In this document: positions 61,191-64,000 of the stretch, piece by piece
Layout of the letters: each line of letters begins with the position of its first letter
Position numbering within the stretch: position 1 is the stretch's first letter
Assembly: GCA_001664505.1 (NCBI GenBank)
Contig: CP011806.1
Span: 5,201,672-5,265,671 of the forward strand
Length of the DNA stretch: 64,000 nucleotides
Direction of reading: 5' to 3'
From: Acidobacteria bacterium Mor1
GTDB taxonomy: Bacteria; Acidobacteriota; Polarisedimenticolia; Polarisedimenticolales; Polarisedimenticolaceae
The notes under the pieces: generated by a model
What the model was told of the DNA's origin: nothing
Database searches by the model: none
What the model saw: the letters and a program-made list of their open reading frames with translations, nothing else
Translations under genes and position numbers: made by a program

Positions 61191-62024
61191 ATGCCGCGCC
61201 TATCGCATGGCCGGGGCGCCCTCGCGCTGCTGGCGCTGATCCTCCTGCTCGGGGCTCCCTCGGGGGCGGGCGAAGCGCCGACCGACGACACCGAGGTCGA
61301 GCGCTTCCTGCGCAAGGGCAAGATCGTCTCGATCGAGCCGATCGGGACCGGTGTGACCCGCCCCAAGCGGGTGACCCTCGAACTCGACGGGGTGACCCTG
61401 CGCGCGGCGTTCAAGAACGTCGATTCCCGCATCGATCGTGCGGTGCTGCAAGACGGCACCGTGCAGCTGGCCTTCACCGACAGCTTCCACAACGAGCGGG
61501 CTGCCTACCTGCTCGCCCGCAAGCTCGGCATTCGAATGGTGCCCGTGACGGTGGTGCGTTCGATCGGCGCCGACCGCGGCGCGCTGACGATCTGGGTCGA
61601 GGATGCCATTACCCAGAAGGCTTTCCGCGAGAAGGGTGTTGAGCCCGACGAGAGCCTCGCGTTCCAGCGGGATCTGATGGCGGTGTTCGACGCCCTGATC
61701 CACAACGACGATCGCAATACGGGGAATCAGCTGATCACTCCGGACAACCGGCTGCACCTGATCGACCATTCCCGCAGTTTCCGCAATGCCGGCGTGCTGC
61801 CCGAACATTTTCTGACCGGCCGTTACCGGCTGACCCGGGAGCTGTTCGAGAGCATCGAGCAGCTGGACGGTGACGAGGTCAAGAAGCTGCTCCGGCGGCA
61901 CCTCAACGGCAAGCAGATCAAGGCGCTGATGGCCCGCCGGGACCAGGTGGTGACGAAACTGCAGGTCGATCTGCAGAATCATGGGGAAGAGGCGCTCTTC
62001 ACCGACTGGACCCACTTGCACTGA
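61191..62024 (+). CDS. Exported PI3/4-kinase-like (FAM20/HipA-superfamily-like) protein
   Basis: 277 residues. A signal peptide (LALLALILLLGAPSGAG) is followed by a compact kinase-like domain. Lys75 in LRAAFKNVD may bind ATP. Glu102 in SFHNERAAYLLARKLGIRMV matches the glutamate helix of the PI3/4-kinase and FAM20 superfamily. The catalytic loop is ALIHNDDRNTGNQL (His171 to Asn179, with Asp173 or Asp174 as base) and the metal-binding aspartate is Asp192 in LHLIDHSRSF. All key residues expected of an active enzyme are present. A secreted kinase acting on periplasmic or surface targets is predicted. The leaderless promoter lies just upstream; it is followed by the CRTAC1 gene. Confidence 0.75.
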   Translation: MPRLSHGRGALALLALILLLGAPSGAGEAPTDDTEVERFLRKGKIVSIEPIGTGVTRPKRVTLELDGVTLRAAFKNVDSRIDRAVLQDGTVQLAFTDSFHNERAAYLLARKLGIRMVPVTVVRSIGADRGALTIWVEDAITQKAFREKGVEPDESLAFQRDLMAVFDALIHNDDRNTGNQLITPDNRLHLIDHSRSFRNAGVLPEHFLTGRYRLTRELFESIEQLDGDEVKKLLRRHLNGKQIKALMARRDQVVTKLQVDLQNHGEEALFTDWTHLH

Positions 62025-62071
62025 CCCGCTCGTTAATGTTGACCGACCCACGGGGCGACAGGGACGCGAAC

Positions 62072-63856
62072 TTGAGGCAGCGACAGCGTACGGGCCGAGC
62101 CGGCCTGGCTCTTCTATTCAGCCTGGCGATTCTCGCGACCGGCTGCCCCACGGGCAGCGACGACGGGGACGACGCCGCGTCGACCGGCGGTTCCGCATCG
62201 TCAGCGGCGCCGAAGGGCCGAGAGATCTTCATCGATCGCGCCGCCGAGAGCGGGGTGGACTTCATCCATTTCAACGGGATGACCGGCAAGATGTACACCG
62301 CCGAGGTGACCGCTGCCGGGTGCGGGGTCTTCGACTACGACAACGACGGCGATCTGGACCTGTATCTGCTCCAGGGCAACGTGCTCGAGCCGGGCAAGGA
62401 ACTCTCCGACGCTGAGTACCCCTTCGCCGGGGACGGTGTCCCGCAGGATCGGTTGCTGCGCAACGACAGCGACGGCAGCCTGCGTTTCACCGACGTAACC
62501 GAGGCCAGCGGGATCGAGGCATTGGGCTACGGCATGGGCGTGGCTACCGGGGACTACGACGGCGACGGCTGGACCGATCTCTACGTGGCCAACCTGGGAC
62601 CGAATCAGCTCTGGCGAAACCAGGGTGACGGCACCTTCGAGGAGGTCGCCGACGCGGCCGGTGTGCAGGACCCTCGCTGGAGTGTGCCCGCCAGTTTCTT
62701 CGACTACGACCGGGACGGCGATCTCGATCTCTACGTCGGCGCTTACGTCCACGCGCCGCTGGATTCCGACAAACGCTGCACCCGGGTCACCGGCGCGTTG
62801 GACTTCTGCGGGCCGATGGCCTACGACGCGCTGCCCGACCGGCTGTTCCGCAACGACGGGGGCCGTTTCGTCGACGTGACCCGGGAATCCGGCATCCAGC
62901 GCGCCTTCGGTTCCGCGCTCGGGTCGACCGCCTCGGACTTCAACGGCGACGGCTGGATCGACCTCTACGTGGCCAACGACGGCCGGCCCAATCAACTCTG
63001 GATCAACCAGCAGAATGGCCGCTTCGTCGACGACTCGATGCTGAGCGGCACGGCGGTCAACGCCGAGGGGATGGCCGAGGCCAGCATGGGGGTCGAGGCG
63101 GACGACTTCGACGGTGACGGCGACGACGATCTGTTCATGACCCATCTGCTGGGCGAGACCAACACCGTCTATCGCAACGACGGCAGCGGCATGTTCCAGG
63201 ATGTCTCGGTCTCGACCGGACTGGGCGTGCCGAGCCGCTGGGCCACCGCGTTCGGCGCCGCGTCCATCGACTACGACAACGACGGTTGGCTCGATATCCT
63301 GACCGTCAACGGCGAGGTGCGGATTATCGAGGAGCAGGCCCGGCAGGACATTCCCTTCCCCCTGCGCCAACCGAACCAGCTGTTTCACAACCTGGGTGAC
63401 GGCCGTTTCGAGGAGCGCAGCGCCGAGGCCGGTGAGGCGTTCACCCGGCAGGAGGTCAGTCGCGGCGCTGCCGTGGGCGATTTCGACAACGACGGCGATC
63501 ACGATGTCCTGATCCTCAACAACAACGGGCCTGCCGAGCTGTTGATCAACGCCGTCGGCCAGGATGCTCATTGGCTGGGACTGCGGCTGGTCGGTGGGAG
63601 CCCCGCCCGCGACATGTTGGGCGCCCGGATCGAGGTCACCCTCGGCGGCGGCGGCAAACGTTGGCGCCGGGTCCGCACCGACGGCAGCTACGCGTCGGCG
63701 CGTGATCCGCGGGTCCTGGTCGGTCTCGGGAGCGTTACCGCCGTGGAGGCGGTGACGGTACACTGGCCCGATGGAAGTGCAGAGACATGGCGCGATCTCG
63801 AAATCGATCGATACACCACGCTGACCCAGGGGCAGGGCAGCCCCGCGGGCTCATGA
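62072..63856 (+). CDS. CRTAC1-type FG-GAP lipoprotein with ASPIC/UnbV domain
   Basis: About 594 residues. TTG 62072 is preferred because AGGGA lies seven bases upstream and the product then begins with a lipoprotein signal peptide (LALLFSLAILATGC); ATG 62036 is the alternative. FG-GAP/VCBS blades with calcium loops recur: FDYDNDGDLDLYLLQGN, TGDYDGDGWTDLYVANLGPN, FDYDRDGDLDLYVGAYVHA, DFNGDGWIDLYVANDGRPNQ, DDFDGDGDDDLFMTHLLGET and IDYDNDGWLDILTVNGEVR. The C-terminal ASPIC/UnbV domain shows VTLGGGGKRWRRVRTDGSYA and VHWPDGSAETWRDLEIDRYT. It is a cell-surface calcium-binding propeller. The next gene starts in its stop codon (ATGA). Confidence 0.9.
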   Translation: MRQRQRTGRAGLALLFSLAILATGCPTGSDDGDDAASTGGSASSAAPKGREIFIDRAAESGVDFIHFNGMTGKMYTAEVTAAGCGVFDYDNDGDLDLYLLQGNVLEPGKELSDAEYPFAGDGVPQDRLLRNDSDGSLRFTDVTEASGIEALGYGMGVATGDYDGDGWTDLYVANLGPNQLWRNQGDGTFEEVADAAGVQDPRWSVPASFFDYDRDGDLDLYVGAYVHAPLDSDKRCTRVTGALDFCGPMAYDALPDRLFRNDGGRFVDVTRESGIQRAFGSALGSTASDFNGDGWIDLYVANDGRPNQLWINQQNGRFVDDSMLSGTAVNAEGMAEASMGVEADDFDGDGDDDLFMTHLLGETNTVYRNDGSGMFQDVSVSTGLGVPSRWATAFGAASIDYDNDGWLDILTVNGEVRIIEEQARQDIPFPLRQPNQLFHNLGDGRFEERSAEAGEAFTRQEVSRGAAVGDFDNDGDHDVLILNNNGPAELLINAVGQDAHWLGLRLVGGSPARDMLGARIEVTLGGGGKRWRRVRTDGSYASARDPRVLVGLGSVTAVEAVTVHWPDGSAETWRDLEIDRYTTLTQGQGSPAGS

Positions 63857-64000
63857 CGGCGAGTCGATTCGCGGGCCTTCGAGTCCCGGTGCTGCCGGGT
63901 GTCGCAATCCTGGCAGCCGCGATCCTGGCTGCCGCCTGCGGCGGGCCCACTGCGGTCGACCCCGCTTCGATCGAGGTTCCCGAGCCGGATATGACCCAGG
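63853..64000 (+). CDS. Lipoprotein, cut by the right window edge
   Basis: The frame starts with ATG 63853 inside the CRTAC1 stop codon and is open to base 64000, so only 49 residues are seen. The signal peptide (VLPGVAILAAAILAAAC) has a lipobox, followed by GGPTAVDPASIEVPEPDMTQ. Proteins with this opening and this position beside CRTAC1 genes are often tetratricopeptide-repeat proteins, but the repeats would lie beyond the window. Confidence 0.65.
   Translation, partial: MTASRFAGLRVPVLPGVAILAAAILAAACGGPTAVDPASIEVPEPDMTQ

Overview
The window is GC-rich, densely coded DNA from a Gram-negative bacterium. The envelope is double-membraned, shown by a TonB-dependent receptor, an O-antigen-ligase-like protein, several lipoproteins and a periplasmic SurA-type foldase. 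Large exported proteins with MopE-type Cys/Asp repeats, a CRTAC1/ASPIC protein, exported beta-helix proteins and DUF418 together suggest a member of the Acidobacteriota, perhaps Thermoanaerobaculia-like. That placement is an inference from protein style only. I see no rRNA, tRNA, CRISPR array, insertion sequence or phage gene, so this looks like ordinary chromosome rich in surface functions.

Layout, left part. Bases 1-1909 (minus) hold a membrane cytochrome b cut by the window edge and an 11-heme cytochrome c. Bases 2035-4568 (minus) hold a small CPCC protein and an operon of ECF sigma factor, membrane anti-sigma factor and Smr protein. A repeat mosaic and a good promoter precede a SurA-like lipoprotein (4821-5915). 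Bases 6986-13359 (plus) are a tightly coupled glycan operon: a GT2-GT2-methyltransferase fusion, two more glycosyltransferases and an ABC exporter. Facing it on the minus strand are a zincin, an O-antigen-ligase-like protein and two GT4 enzymes (13385-17633).

Middle. Bases 17674-40593 are dominated by exported proteins: a serine hydrolase, two very large metal-binding-repeat proteins, a lipoprotein acetamidase with a DUF418 membrane protein, a GH16 endoglucanase with a CBM6 domain, a CPBP protease, an FG-GAP protein and a beta-helix protein. Five of these, with unrelated N-terminal parts, end in what looks like the same FN3-like module. Bases 40697-46720 hold a GT4, CbpA-type DnaJ, DUF2231, PPK2, a choice-of-anchor I protein and a TerB-like protein.

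Right part. A TonB receptor, a YfiR-like periplasmic protein and a CHASE8-type hybrid histidine kinase form one coupled operon (46854-51795). It is followed by YcaQ, an S9 peptidase, a second glycosyltransferase group (55841-60531), a histidine phosphatase, an exported PI3/4-kinase-like protein and a CRTAC1 protein whose partner runs off the right edge.

Two genome-style features stand out. Many operon joints are 4-base NTGA overlaps, often with GTG or TTG starts. At least seven transcription-unit heads carry a TANNNT -10 box only 6-7 bases before the start codon, with no Shine-Dalgarno sequence, which predicts leaderless mRNAs.
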